From Polynucleobacter sp. AP-Reno-20A-A9 (GTDB taxonomy: Bacteria > Pseudomonadota > Gammaproteobacteria > Burkholderiales > Burkholderiaceae): a stretch of DNA of 64,000 bases. Numbering within the stretch: the first letter of the stretch is position 1; each line of letters begins with the position of its first letter. This document shows, piece by piece, positions 13,664-22,830 of the stretch. The stretch lies in NCBI RefSeq assembly GCF_018882085.1, contig NZ_JACVPB010000004.1:62001-126000 (forward strand), in the 5' to 3' direction. Position numbers and translations under genes: made by a program. Below the pieces are notes generated by a model. The model had not been told where the DNA came from, did not search any database, and saw only the letters and a program-made list of their open reading frames with translations.

Positions 13664-14134
13664 ATGAGACATAACTTAAACGCAAAACGTTGGTACGGCG
13701 ATAAAAGCCATGGCTATGCAGTGGCTGTATTTGGGGTTTTGATGGCCTTTTCTTTACGCTACATTCTTCACCCTCTATTGGGTGGATCTTTGCCTCTATT
13801 TTTCTTCCAAATTAATACTATTGTGATTGCGTATTTTTTTGGAATTTTTCCAGCTCTGCTTACTCTGGTACTAAGCGCCCCATTGTTGATTTTTTTCTTT
13901 CTGGAGCCTTTTGGCGCGCTTTCAGTAGTTGATCAAAGAGATGTCACTACCTTATTCGTTTACCTCTCTTATACCGTTTTAACTGGTGCCCTAGTAGAGC
14001 TACTTCGTCGTGAGCAGTACAACGCAAAAATGGCGGTTTTGGTGAGTGAAACCAGATTAAAGCTAATGGTCGAAGGCGATCAAAAAATGCGCAGTGTTAT
14101 GAGAAGATCTCTCATAAAGGGCTCTGACGAGTAA
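13664..14134 (+). CDS. DUF4118-like membrane protein
   Basis: A 156-residue protein. Residues 20-115 form about four membrane helices resembling the DUF4118 membrane module found at the N-terminus of sensor kinases such as KdpD. A short polar tail (about 117-156) follows, with a helix that could be the start of a signalling segment. No kinase, PAS or HAMP domain follows, so this is either a stand-alone membrane module or the remnant of a larger sensor. The function is unknown. Confidence 0.55.
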   Translation: MRHNLNAKRWYGDKSHGYAVAVFGVLMAFSLRYILHPLLGGSLPLFFFQINTIVIAYFFGIFPALLTLVLSAPLLIFFFLEPFGALSVVDQRDVTTLFVYLSYTVLTGALVELLRREQYNAKMAVLVSETRLKLMVEGDQKMRSVMRRSLIKGSDE

Positions 14135-14152
14135 TGGCCGCTTAATGATTGG

Positions 14153-14189
14153 GCAAAAAAGCCTGACCTTCGTCTATGCAAAGGTCAGG
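14153..14189 (-). terminator. Intrinsic terminator of the 14199-14804 gene
   Basis: The stem CCTGACCTT (14162-14170) pairs with AAGGTCAGG (14181-14189). On the minus strand it is followed by CTTTTTTG. It lies between convergent genes. Confidence 0.8.
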
Positions 14190-14198
14190 GTAATTAGA

Positions 14199-14804
14199 TT
14201 ACTTCTTAGGTGTGCTAATAGATGCAGCCATTGCGTCAAAATAAATCACTTTAACTTGCTCGCCCACGTTGATATCTGCCAATAGAGCAGGGTTCTTAAC
14301 GGTTACAGTAGTGATCTTCCCACTAGGCCCTTTAACGGAAACCAGTTTTTTCTCGCGATTTACTTCCACAATATCAGCGATGATGGTTGTTTTATTGGTA
14401 ATCGTCTCAGATGGCTTTTCGTCAGCTTTAGATTTGGTTACCGTGTTGGTCTCAACTTTAGAGCGAACGCCATCGCTTTTAGTCTTAATCAATTCAATAG
14501 CCACAGCGAGTTCATAATTTACGCTCACTCGATCACCCTTTTTGATCTGCGCAAAGTTGGTGATATCTGGACCGGCAACAAATTTAGATTCGCCTTCTTT
14601 GTTTTTAAATGTAATAGTGCGAGTCTTCTTGTCAATCTTGACCACTTCACCTTCATATAGCTGATAGCGGTTATCTGTTACGGCGGCATCGATCACTGTT
14701 GGCTTGGCCGTGCTTGATGCTGGCATAGATTGGGCAAGGGCCGCAGAAGATCCAACAAAAAGGGTCGCAATTAGTAAGGCAATCGGAGCATATTTAGTAT
14801 TCAT
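14199..14804 (-). CDS. Exported hypothetical protein
   Basis: A 201-residue protein with a clear Sec signal peptide (KYAPIALLIATLFVGSSAALAQ, cleavage likely after residue 24). The mature part has two similar beta-rich halves: GEVVKIDKKTRTITFKNKEG followed by GDRVSVNYELAVAI, and ADIVEVNREKKLVSVKGPSG followed by GEQVKVIYFDAMAA. This suggests a duplicated OB-like or SH3-like periplasmic domain. The function is not recognised. It has its own terminator and appears monocistronic. Confidence 0.7.
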   Translation of the reverse strand: MNTKYAPIALLIATLFVGSSAALAQSMPASSTAKPTVIDAAVTDNRYQLYEGEVVKIDKKTRTITFKNKEGESKFVAGPDITNFAQIKKGDRVSVNYELAVAIELIKTKSDGVRSKVETNTVTKSKADEKPSETITNKTTIIADIVEVNREKKLVSVKGPSGKITTVTVKNPALLADINVGEQVKVIYFDAMAASISTPKK

Positions 14805-14966
14805 TATTTTCCTCGTATATAAAAGGTACTAAATTCAATATTAGCCTATTTTTAGAGCTAAATTGGGCCATAAGGTCAGATATTCAATGGCGAGGCTTTA
14901 ATGGTTATCTTTTGTTAAGATCTGACATCACATTGTTTTACCTTCTTTTGTATACAAGGAATTTAA

Positions 14967-15746
14967 ATGCCACAGTTTGCCGCCAATCTCACCATGCTAT
15001 TTAATGAGGTGCCATTTATGGAGCGGTTTGAAATAGCAGCGAAGTCTGGATTTCAGGCCGTTGAATTTCTCTTTCCCTATGCTTTCTCGCCTGAAGATAT
15101 TAAGCAAAAGCTTGAACAACATAATCTCAAGCTAGTTCTTCATAATTTGCCGGCTGGCGATTGGGATGCTGGAGAGCGCGGTATAGCCTGTTTGCCAGAT
15201 CGCGTTGCAGAATTTCATGACGGAGTTGCGAAAGCAGTTGATTATGCAAAAGTGCTAGACGTTAAACAGTTAAATTGTTTGGCTGGAAAAATTCCTGCTG
15301 GTGCAGATGCAGAGTTGTTGAAAAAAACATTTATTTCAAACTTACGTTATGCGGCTTCTGAACTAAAAAATGCCAATATCAAGCTTCTTATAGAGCCAAT
15401 TAATACTTTCGATATTCCAGGCTTTTATTTATCTAAAACACAACAGGCTTTAGATATTCTGAATGAAGTAGGTTCGGATAACCTATACATTCAATATGAC
15501 ATTTATCATGCTCAGCGCATGGAGGGTGAGCTCTGCCAAACTATTGAAGCCAATCTTTCTAAAATTGCCCATATTCAATTAGCGGATAACCCAGGCAGAA
15601 ACGAGCCGGGCACAGGTGAGATTAATTACCCACATCTATTTCAGTTCATCGATAACATCGGGTATCAAGGCTGGATTGGCTGTGAATACAAACCAGCATC
15701 CAATACTGAAGCAGGATTGGGTTGGATGAAAAATCTAAATAAATAA
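14967..15746 (+). CDS. hyi: Hydroxypyruvate isomerase
   Basis: A 259-residue TIM-barrel enzyme of the xylose-isomerase-like fold, interconverting hydroxypyruvate and tartronate semialdehyde. The start MPQFAANLTMLFNEVPFMERF is typical of Hyi, as are LIEPINTFDIPGFYL and IQYDIYHAQRMEGEL, which carry the metal and substrate residues (Glu, Asp, His). AAGGAA precedes the ATG. It is followed 15 nt later by a tartronate semialdehyde reductase gene, so the pair likely works in glyoxylate or glycerate metabolism. Confidence 0.92.
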   Translation: MPQFAANLTMLFNEVPFMERFEIAAKSGFQAVEFLFPYAFSPEDIKQKLEQHNLKLVLHNLPAGDWDAGERGIACLPDRVAEFHDGVAKAVDYAKVLDVKQLNCLAGKIPAGADAELLKKTFISNLRYAASELKNANIKLLIEPINTFDIPGFYLSKTQQALDILNEVGSDNLYIQYDIYHAQRMEGELCQTIEANLSKIAHIQLADNPGRNEPGTGEINYPHLFQFIDNIGYQGWIGCEYKPASNTEAGLGWMKNLNK

Positions 15747-15761
15747 CGATACGGAGACAGT

Positions 15762-16661
15762 ATGAGCAAGCAATTAAAACTAGGATTTGTTGGTTTAGGA
15801 ATCATGGGTGCGCCTATGGCAGGTCATTTAATTAATGCAGGGCATGAAGTATTTATCAATACTCGTAGCAAGGTGCCAGAAAGCTTAGCCTCCACATCGG
15901 CGGTGCAATGTGCATCACCTCAAGAAGTTGCCAGCAAAGCCGACATTATTTTCACTATGGTTCCAGATACCCCTGATGTGGAGAAGGTTCTATTTGGCGA
16001 AAAGGGAATAGCTGCTGGTCTCTCCAAAGGAAAGATCGTTGTGGACATGAGCTCTATTTCCCCAATCTCCACCAAAGAGTTTGCCAAAAAAGTAAATGCG
16101 TTGGGCTGTGATTATCTTGATGCTCCTGTATCGGGCGGTGAGCTTGGTGCAAAAAATGCGACCCTCTCCATCATGGTTGGCGGAGACGAGAACGTCTTTG
16201 AAAAAGTGAAACCCATATTTGAGCTGATGGGCAAAAATATTAATCTCGTTGGTGGAAACGGAGACGGCCAAACTGCTAAGGTCGCCAATCAAATCATTGT
16301 TGCTTTGAATATTGAGGCTGTGGCAGAAGCGCTCTTATTTGCCTCTAAAGCAGGAGCTGACCCTGCAAAAGTACGTCAGGCTTTAATGGGTGGTTTTGCA
16401 AGCTCTAAGATCTTGGAGGTCCATGGCGAAAGAATGGTCAAGCGTACTTTTGATCCAGGTTTCAGAATTGAATTACATCAAAAAGATTTGAATCTTGCAC
16501 TCAATAGCGCCAGAGCTCTGGGTGTTTCATTGCCCAATACAGCAACTGCACAGGAATTATTTAATTCATGTGCGGCTCATGGCGGTAAAGCTTGGGATCA
16601 CTCAGCAATGGTGCGCGCACTAGAGAGGCTTGCAAACTTTGAAATTGGTCAAAAGGCATAA
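15762..16661 (+). CDS. glxR: 2-hydroxy-3-oxopropionate (tartronate semialdehyde) reductase
   Basis: A 299-residue beta-hydroxyacid dehydrogenase that reduces tartronate semialdehyde to D-glycerate with NAD(P)H. It has the N-terminal Rossmann motif GFVGLGIMGAPMAGHL, the substrate loop DAPVSGGELGA (about 120-130), and the catalytic Lys in GQTAKVANQ. It is cotranscribed with hyi. Glyoxylate carboligase (gcl), the usual third member, is absent on either side. GarR is an equally possible symbol for this family. Confidence 0.9.
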   Translation: MSKQLKLGFVGLGIMGAPMAGHLINAGHEVFINTRSKVPESLASTSAVQCASPQEVASKADIIFTMVPDTPDVEKVLFGEKGIAAGLSKGKIVVDMSSISPISTKEFAKKVNALGCDYLDAPVSGGELGAKNATLSIMVGGDENVFEKVKPIFELMGKNINLVGGNGDGQTAKVANQIIVALNIEAVAEALLFASKAGADPAKVRQALMGGFASSKILEVHGERMVKRTFDPGFRIELHQKDLNLALNSARALGVSLPNTATAQELFNSCAAHGGKAWDHSAMVRALERLANFEIGQKA

Positions 16662-16670
16662 GCCAAGCAA

Positions 16671-17255
16671 ATGCCTTCAACTTTAGTAGTCTATTTGCAT
16701 GGTTTTCGCTCCTCCCCACGATCGAGTAAAGCGGTCTTGACGGGGGAGGCGGTAAAGGCCTTATCTACCCCGGATGATCCCATTGAGTGGTATTGCCCTC
16801 AGTTACTACCTTCACCAAAGGCCAGCATGGATATGGTGGTGAAGTGCATTGAAGCATCAACTCATGATCACCTGGTAGTCATCGGCTCTTCTTTAGGAGG
16901 CTATTACGCCAATTATTTAGCTGAGAAGTTTGCTTGCAAAGCCATAGCTCTCAATCCGGCAGTTAGAGCGCCAAAAGAGTTGGCCTCGCATGTCGGAATG
17001 CTGACCTCATACGATACCGATGAGCCTTACGATTTCCGTCCAGAATATATTGATGAGCTTAAAGCGCTGCAGGTTGAATCTATTAGCAATCCGTCGCGCT
17101 ATTTTCTAATTGCAGCAAAAGGTGATGAGCTCTTAGATTGGCAAGAAATGGTTGATTTCTATCGGGGTGCCGAACAGTTGGTGCTTGAGGGTGGTGACCA
17201 CGGTATTTCAGATTACCAAGACCATTTGCCCAAAGTCCTAAATTTCATCTCTTAA
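16671..17255 (+). CDS. YqiA/YcfP-type alpha/beta-fold esterase
   Basis: A 194-residue small hydrolase. It has LVVYLHGFRSSPRSSKA at the N-terminus, the nucleophile elbow GSSLGGYYAN (Ser about 77) and a C-terminal His in EGGDHGISDY. This matches the UPF0227/YqiA family of small esterases. It starts 9 nt after glxR and may be read through from it. The natural substrate is unknown. Confidence 0.8.
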   Translation: MPSTLVVYLHGFRSSPRSSKAVLTGEAVKALSTPDDPIEWYCPQLLPSPKASMDMVVKCIEASTHDHLVVIGSSLGGYYANYLAEKFACKAIALNPAVRAPKELASHVGMLTSYDTDEPYDFRPEYIDELKALQVESISNPSRYFLIAAKGDELLDWQEMVDFYRGAEQLVLEGGDHGISDYQDHLPKVLNFIS

Positions 17256-17338
17256 TAACGGATTGATTGCCGCTCGCATCTTCTGTAAGATGATCTAAAC
17301 GAGTGCCGCTCATTTGCGCTGTCTAGAAAGGAAAGTTT

Positions 17339-17908
17339 GTGCTGAGCATCTTGAAATTAGACGCAGGTGGAATTCCTCAGGGCTGGGTTAGCGCAGAAGA
17401 GGCCACGAAGCAATACGCTGATAGTAGTGTTTTGTGGACTTTAGGTGAGCCCATTTTCCAAATGCGCGGTGGCATCTCAAGAGCCACTGGCAAACTATCT
17501 GTTATTGAGCTGCACTCCATCATTGCGGTTAGGGGAAGCGCCAAGATCAACCTCTTTGAAGTAGTTCCCGTAATTACAAAACACAAACTCTTCAAGCGTG
17601 ATCGCGGACTATGTGCATATTGCGGCGATGCTATTTATGAGAATCAAGCGGAAGCAGAACATATCATCCCCAATAGTCGTGGCGGTAAATACAGCTGGAT
17701 GAATTTAGTCATCTCTTGTAGACCTTGCAACCAACGCAAAGGCAATCGGACGCCAGAACAAGCTGGCATGTCCCTGATGTACACGCCATATTTACCCAGC
17801 CTTTATGAAGACATGATTCTGAAAGGCCGCAATATCTTGGTAGACCAAATGGACTTCCTTGCGGCTAATCTTCCTAAAAATAGCCGTCTTCTCGAAAGTC
17901 TGCTCTGA
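17339..17908 (+). CDS. HNH endonuclease family protein
   Basis: A 189-residue protein with a C-terminal HNH nuclease module. CAYCGD and CRPCNQRKG carry the two CxxC zinc pairs, and AEHIIPNSRGGKYSWMNLV carries the catalytic His and Asn. The start is GTG, preceded by AAAGGAAAG. Similar stand-alone HNH proteins are conserved chromosomal genes in betaproteobacteria and need not be homing or mobile. The physiological target is unknown. Confidence 0.85.
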   Translation: MLSILKLDAGGIPQGWVSAEEATKQYADSSVLWTLGEPIFQMRGGISRATGKLSVIELHSIIAVRGSAKINLFEVVPVITKHKLFKRDRGLCAYCGDAIYENQAEAEHIIPNSRGGKYSWMNLVISCRPCNQRKGNRTPEQAGMSLMYTPYLPSLYEDMILKGRNILVDQMDFLAANLPKNSRLLESLL

Positions 17909-17979
17909 GCCTGAGAATAGGGCGGTGTAATTTTTTCCATCCCCCCAAGTTACATTCCCTCAGAATCATTCTTGCAGCT

Positions 17980-18903
17980 TTGCTGCTATCAGTCGTAGGG
18001 CATCTGGTTCTATTTTTTGGGCTACCTTTTATCTCTTTTTCTGAACCAACACCAATCGCAGAAGATTTGATTATCAGGACAGAGCTAAAAGCAGACCCCC
18101 CGAAAAAAATTCAAATCACAAAAACGGCAAAAAAGATCCCAAAGAAAAGTGCTGTAACCAATGCTAATGAAGATTTGAATTCATTAAAAGTGGGTCAGCA
18201 GGACGGAGATACCAATCAATCCGGCATTGCTTTCAAGCTACCAGAGTCAGGAATCATTTATTACGACTCTTACGTGGATGGTCAAAAGTATCAAACTGGG
18301 GAGATCGATTGGATCGTTGATGGCAATAACTATCGTCTCTATATCAATATCCCGTATGCATTCGTTGGGCCATTTGTTTTTGAATCTCGTGGTTCGGTGG
18401 ATTCCTATGGAATAGCCCCAATCCTATATTGGTCACAACGGGGTACAAAACCTCCACGTTATTCTCGCTTTGATCGCAATGAAAGCGGGCAAGGGCAGAT
18501 GTTCTTTTCTGAGAAACCTGAGTTCACCCCTGAAATACTACCTGGAACCCAAGATCGTTTTAGCCTGATGTTCCAGCTAGCTTCATTATTAAATGGAGAT
18601 AGCAAAATTGATGAGGAGGGATCTATTCGGCAAATTCCAGTGGTTGACTACAACACTTTAGAGATGTGGAGTTTTAAAAGTTATGGTGAAGCCACTTCAG
18701 AAGATATACCTAGCCTTGGTAAGTCTGTAAATCGTCATTACGCCTTAATGCAGCGTGAGAATGACCCTTACAAGCGCCAGGTAGACATCTGGCTTGCGAA
18801 AGACCTTGAGTGGCTCCCAGGACGCATTCGCTCTCAAGAGTCAAATGGCAGGGTTATAGAGCTTATTTTTAAGCAAAAGAACCCCATAGAAGTGAGGCCG
18901 TAG
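17980..18903 (+). CDS. DUF3108 domain envelope protein
   Basis: A protein of at least 307 residues with an N-terminal hydrophobic helix (LLLSVVGHLVLFFGLPF), a Lys-rich linker (about 35-60) and a beta-rich periplasmic part typical of DUF3108 (GEIDWIVDGNNYRLYIN, MLFQLASLLNG). No ATG is in frame near the start. TTG at 17980 is the first usual start codon, but the frame is open further upstream and the membrane helix looks clipped. The true start may be a rare codon upstream (for example ATT at 17968) or lie before it. Confidence 0.75.
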   Translation: MLLSVVGHLVLFFGLPFISFSEPTPIAEDLIIRTELKADPPKKIQITKTAKKIPKKSAVTNANEDLNSLKVGQQDGDTNQSGIAFKLPESGIIYYDSYVDGQKYQTGEIDWIVDGNNYRLYINIPYAFVGPFVFESRGSVDSYGIAPILYWSQRGTKPPRYSRFDRNESGQGQMFFSEKPEFTPEILPGTQDRFSLMFQLASLLNGDSKIDEEGSIRQIPVVDYNTLEMWSFKSYGEATSEDIPSLGKSVNRHYALMQRENDPYKRQVDIWLAKDLEWLPGRIRSQESNGRVIELIFKQKNPIEVRP

Positions 18904-18905
18904 AT

Positions 18906-19463
18906 CTAAAAGCCAACGCCTGACTTTGGGTTTTGATTATTTCGGCCCAATAAAGCTCCCATCATCGAGTACAAAGCCGCTCCAGACATGGAAACCGCAA
19001 AAATTCCAGAAAAAGAGATGATGATTGGCAAGATTCTCCAGTGCTCAGATAGCGTGTAATCCCCGTATCCAACTGTTGTATACATTTCACCAGCGAAATA
19101 AAAGGTTTGGGGGTTGGTTGTGAATACCTTTAGGGCCACACATATATAGGCCCAAGCAATGATTTCTATAAAGTGACTGGCAATAATCAAAAGAATGGCT
19201 ATGAAATACGATAGAAAATTGGCGCCATAGATACGCTTATTTTCAAGCTTGCGATCTAGCCAATGAAATGCGCCTGCAATCATCAATACTGCTAAACCAT
19301 GAAAAGTCAGCATTAGGCAGGACAAGATTAATACTATCCAGATCTGGCTATTTCCCATATCCGTGTTGATCTCGGAAAAGAGTGTGTAGAAGCTAGGGAG
19401 ATCAGCATTCTGAAACAGCTCTACAACTGGGATCTTATGATCGTGAAGAAAGTTGATGGACAT
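18906..19463 (-). CDS. Two-pore-segment potassium channel family protein
   Basis: A 185-residue inner-membrane protein with about four hydrophobic segments. The K+ channel selectivity filter appears as TTVGYGDYTLSEHW (about residues 131-144), between a pore helix and a final transmembrane helix. No RCK/TrkA-N domain follows, so it is a bare Ion_trans_2-type channel. It is convergent with the DUF3108 gene. Gating cannot be inferred. Confidence 0.85.
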   Translation of the reverse strand: MSINFLHDHKIPVVELFQNADLPSFYTLFSEINTDMGNSQIWIVLILSCLMLTFHGLAVLMIAGAFHWLDRKLENKRIYGANFLSYFIAILLIIASHFIEIIAWAYICVALKVFTTNPQTFYFAGEMYTTVGYGDYTLSEHWRILPIIISFSGIFAVSMSGAALYSMMGALLGRNNQNPKSGVGF

Positions 19464-19533
19464 GGGAGTAAGGAGTAGGAATTAACAAAGATATCTTGTT
19501 TGACATAATAATGATTATACGCAAATAGGTATA

Positions 19534-20241
19534 TTAGGATTTGGGCTGTCCAAGGGTCTTTGGTACTAAATAAGGCTGCTTATAAAGCTTCTGCCAGCGC
19601 GAACTTAGGCCTTCGGCAATCCATGGCTTCTCATAAATTAATGCAATATCAATGGCTGAGAATCCTTGCGAATTACGTACCTGGAGGTCAGCTCCTTTAT
19701 CGAGCAATAGCTTGACTAATGCTTCGTTGCCAGACTGAACCGCCATCATTAATGGCGTTGTATTGCCAGGACTAAGAGCGTCAACAATGGCTCCGTTGGC
19801 GATTAAATATTGAGCAATCTCAAGACGACCTTTTGCGCATGCGTAATGCAAAGGAGTCCAGCCTATGTGATTAATTTGCGCATTTCTTTGCTGCATTAGG
19901 ATCTTTACAAGGGGCAAATTGCCTTCAATGGAGGCAATCATCAGTGGTGTTTCGCCAAACTTATTGGAAATATCCACGTCGGTAGCTTTATCAGCCACCA
20001 GAAATGCAATGACATCCTCAGAGTTGTCCTTAATTGCTAGATTAAGCATTAATTCACCTTTAGCATCTAATGAATTCGGGCTAACACCTTTGGATACCAA
20101 GGTTCTCACAGTTGAGACATCGTTAAATTTAGCGGCTTTAGTGAAAGCAGTAATTTCAGCTTCTGACTGGGCCCAGGCGAAGGAGCTGAAACCCATTCCA
20201 ACAGCAAAAATAAGTGTTGTTAATTTAACTTTTATTCTCAT
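19534..20241 (-). CDS. Exported ankyrin-repeat protein
   Basis: A 235-residue protein with a signal peptide (LTTLIFAVGMGFSSFAWAQ, cleavage near 25). About five ankyrin repeats follow (roughly 35-210), including FGETPLMIASIEGNLPLVKI, GWTPLHYACAKGRLEIAQYL and NTTPLMMAVQSGNEALVKLL. A periplasmic protein-binding role is inferred. Its ATG overlaps the tatD stop by 4 bp, so it is the last gene of the mltG-tmk-holB-tatD operon. Confidence 0.88.
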   Translation of the reverse strand: MRIKVKLTTLIFAVGMGFSSFAWAQSEAEITAFTKAAKFNDVSTVRTLVSKGVSPNSLDAKGELMLNLAIKDNSEDVIAFLVADKATDVDISNKFGETPLMIASIEGNLPLVKILMQQRNAQINHIGWTPLHYACAKGRLEIAQYLIANGAIVDALSPGNTTPLMMAVQSGNEALVKLLLDKGADLQVRNSQGFSAIDIALIYEKPWIAEGLSSRWQKLYKQPYLVPKTLGQPKS

Positions 20242-21029
20242 GAGTGATTCCTATCTATTTGAAAACATTCATAAAAATTATTTGAGGTTTGCTTTGCTAG
20301 ATCTTCAATAGATACACCCTTAAGGTCGGCAACAAATTCACCAACTTTTGATACCCATGCTGGTTCATTTGTTTTACCGCGATATGGTATCGGCGCTAAA
20401 TAAGGCGAGTCTGTTTCTATAAGCATTCGATCTAAAGGTACTTGTTTACAAGTTTCCTGGAGCTCTTTTGCACTTTTGAAGGTCACAATCCCTGAAAAAG
20501 AGATGAAAAAGCCCATTTCCATGGCCGCCTTTGCAACTTCGTAAGATTCTGTAAAACAATGCATTACTCCGCCAATTTGTTCGGCGCCCTCCTCTTTGAG
20601 GATTTTGATAGTGTCTTCAGAGGCTGATCGAGTGTGGATGATGAGTGGCTTCTTGGATGCAATCGATGCTCTGATATGCGTTCTAAAGCGCTCACGCTGC
20701 CATTCCATGGACTCATAAGTACGATCACCCATACGGTAGTAATCAAGCCCCGTTTCTCCAATGGCAATGATCTTAGAGTGCTTTAGAGCCGTTTCCACCA
20801 AAAACTCAATGGTTGGCTCAGGAGTATCTTCGTAGTCAGGGTGAACGCCGACAGAAGCATAGAGATTGGGATAGTCCTGCGCTAGTTTCAATACATTGGG
20901 AAAGTCGGGTAAATCGACGGATACGCACAAAGCGTGACTCACTTTTGCCGACTGCATATTAATCAAAACTTCAGGCAAACGGGATTGAAATTCGGGGAAA
21001 TCGAGGTGGCAATGGGAGTCTATAAACAT
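20238..21029 (-). CDS. tatD: TatD family metal-dependent deoxyribonuclease
   Basis: A 263-residue TIM-barrel hydrolase. Metal ligands are visible as DSHCHLDF (residues 4-11), IGETGLDYYR (Glu), IIHTRSA (His), GVMHCFTES (His) and IETDSPYL (Asp). Family members act as 3'-5' DNA/RNA exonucleases. The gene lies downstream of holB in the operon, the place where the YcfH-type TatD is usually found, so YcfH-like is equally apt. Confidence 0.92.
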   Translation of the reverse strand: MFIDSHCHLDFPEFQSRLPEVLINMQSAKVSHALCVSVDLPDFPNVLKLAQDYPNLYASVGVHPDYEDTPEPTIEFLVETALKHSKIIAIGETGLDYYRMGDRTYESMEWQRERFRTHIRASIASKKPLIIHTRSASEDTIKILKEEGAEQIGGVMHCFTESYEVAKAAMEMGFFISFSGIVTFKSAKELQETCKQVPLDRMLIETDSPYLAPIPYRGKTNEPAWVSKVGEFVADLKGVSIEDLAKQTSNNFYECFQIDRNHS

Positions 21030-21057
21030 GACTTATTTTAGACTGCCCAGACTTAAT

Positions 21058-22179
21058 TTATGAGCCAAAAATCTGTTGGTACTGGGAAAGCAATGCTTCC
21101 AACTGGATGCGGTTTGCCAGAGGGTGATTCTCATGGCGGCGAGCCTGCACCAGAGACTTCCAGAACTGGAGCATTCTTTGGACGTTCACTGCTTTTGATA
21201 GTCCCTGCAGCGTTGTTATGTGCTTCGGGTAATAACGCGGCCCACCCCCTTGGGTTACTGACTGTAGATCTGAAATCCAGCGTTGCATGCTTGCCAAAAG
21301 AAAGCCGTATTGCGCCTTGTGCGTCTTCTCAGCTGTATCAAGCCAATTAATAACCGCGCCTTGAGCCATCGATTGCAATAAATAGCGTGAAGCCTGAATA
21401 GATATCGTTAGCTCATCCTTCTCATCCTTGTTGCGTCTCGCAATCAGTGAGTTCAGTACTGAGAATGGCGCCCCGCCCTGCTCATCATAAATAGTCTCAA
21501 CATCCACATCATTTACTTTTAGGTCGTCAATTTTATTCAGCTGAGTTTTTAGCCAAGCTAAGCCTTGCGCTCGATCAGGGCGTGGAGCGGCGAGAAGTCG
21601 ACAGCGTGATCGAATCGTAGGCAATACACGATCTACACGATCGGCTAGTAATATAAAGATGGTATTTGCTGGAGGCTCTTCTAGGGACTTTAATAAAGTG
21701 TTGGCTGAGTCTGTGCGTAACATTTCTAATGGGTAAATTAATATCACTCGATTGCCGCCACGATGTGACCCAATAGACAGATTTTCTATAGCATGGCGAG
21801 TTTCTTCAATAGAGATATTTTTCTTCTCTTTTTTTTCGCCTGAATCACCATCATCATCGCGTGCGGCTTTACCTCTTTTTGGGGATTCATCAGCCTCATA
21901 ATCAGCATGAGGCATGAGTTTTCGATGTGTTTCAGGAACCAGGGAAATGAAGTCCGGATGGTTGCCAGTATCGAACCAGTGGCAGGCCTCGCATTGATTA
22001 CAAGGTTTTATTGCTGCATTTGAATTCTCACAAAGAAGCGCCTTAGCAAGCTCAACAGAAAATGCAAACTTACCGATTCCAGACTGGCCATGCAACAAAA
22101 TCGCATTAGGGAAATTGGCAAAGTCCAAGCTTTCCCATAGAGGCTGAAGCCAAGGCGCCATCTGATTCTTTTGCATCAC
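21058..22179 (-). CDS. holB: DNA polymerase III subunit delta'
   Basis: A 373-residue clamp-loader subunit. The N-terminal AAA+ domain has LLHGQSGIGKFAF (a P-loop), a zinc knuckle CNQCEACHWF with a further upstream Cys, and the SRC motif IRSRCRLL near 190. A charged insertion rich in Lys, Asp and Glu (about 100-122) is not part of the core fold. Its ATG directly follows the tmk stop, matching the classical mltG-tmk-holB order. Confidence 0.95.
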   Translation of the reverse strand: MMQKNQMAPWLQPLWESLDFANFPNAILLHGQSGIGKFAFSVELAKALLCENSNAAIKPCNQCEACHWFDTGNHPDFISLVPETHRKLMPHADYEADESPKRGKAARDDDGDSGEKKEKKNISIEETRHAIENLSIGSHRGGNRVILIYPLEMLRTDSANTLLKSLEEPPANTIFILLADRVDRVLPTIRSRCRLLAAPRPDRAQGLAWLKTQLNKIDDLKVNDVDVETIYDEQGGAPFSVLNSLIARRNKDEKDELTISIQASRYLLQSMAQGAVINWLDTAEKTHKAQYGFLLASMQRWISDLQSVTQGGGPRYYPKHITTLQGLSKAVNVQRMLQFWKSLVQARRHENHPLANRIQLEALLSQYQQIFGS

Positions 22180-22824
22180 TTAAAGCGCAATCTGAATAAG
22201 TTTCAGGCCATCCCAAATAGCTTCGGGTGTTTGGGTGGCATCAACCAGATGGAAGCGGGACGAATCCTCTTTGGCTCTTCGTAAGTATTCCTGGCGAACT
22301 CTTTCGAAAAAATCTAAATCCATCTTTTCAAATTTATCTGGGGCACGAACCTTTGAGCGGCGAGCCTCTGCGATCTCGCCTGGCAAGTCAAACAGGATGG
22401 TTAAATTAGGTTGCAAAAGGGAGCCATCAGGGCGGCCTTGAACCCAACGCTCTAAGTCATTTAACTTTGCCAAACTCAAGCCACGGCCACCGCCTTGGTA
22501 GGCAAAGCTGGCATCTGTAAAGCGATCTGAAATAACAATCTTTCCGGAGGCTAGAGCTGGCTCAATGACTTGTGCCATATGCTCACGACGTGCAGCAAAC
22601 ATTAATAATGCTTCGGTCTCCAAATTCATGGGGGCATCTAAGAGCAGGTTACGCAATTGCTCACCCAGAGCAGTGCCACCAGGCTCGCGTGTCATGACTA
22701 CTTCTTTGTTTGGGTAGCGGTCTTGCATCAGTTTGCGAAAAGCATCAACATGCGTACTCTTTCCTGCGCCGTCGATACCTTCGAAACTAATAAAATAACC
22801 GGTTTGTGCTGATGTCATAGTCAA
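22180..22824 (-). CDS. tmk: Thymidylate kinase
   Basis: A 214-residue dTMP kinase that makes dTDP for DNA synthesis. It has the P-loop [11 protein letters not shown] (about 14-24), the DRF/Y motif ([17 protein letters not shown]), the TREPGGT motif, and an Arg-bearing lid. It sits between mltG (6-nt gap) and holB (no gap). Confidence 0.97.
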   Translation of the reverse strand: MTMTSAQTGYFISFEGIDGAGKSTHVDAFRKLMQDRYPNKEVVMTREPGGTALGEQLRNLLLDAPMNLETEALLMFAARREHMAQVIEPALASGKIVISDRFTDASFAYQGGGRGLSLAKLNDLERWVQGRPDGSLLQPNLTILFDLPGEIAEARRSKVRAPDKFEKMDLDFFERVRQEYLRRAKEDSSRFHLVDATQTPEAIWDGLKLIQIAL

Positions 22825-22830
22825 ATAAAT

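Noticed and set aside
17339..17908. HNH endonuclease as a homing or intron-encoded mobile element
   Set aside because: No intron, intein or repeat boundaries flank it, and its neighbours are ordinary core genes.
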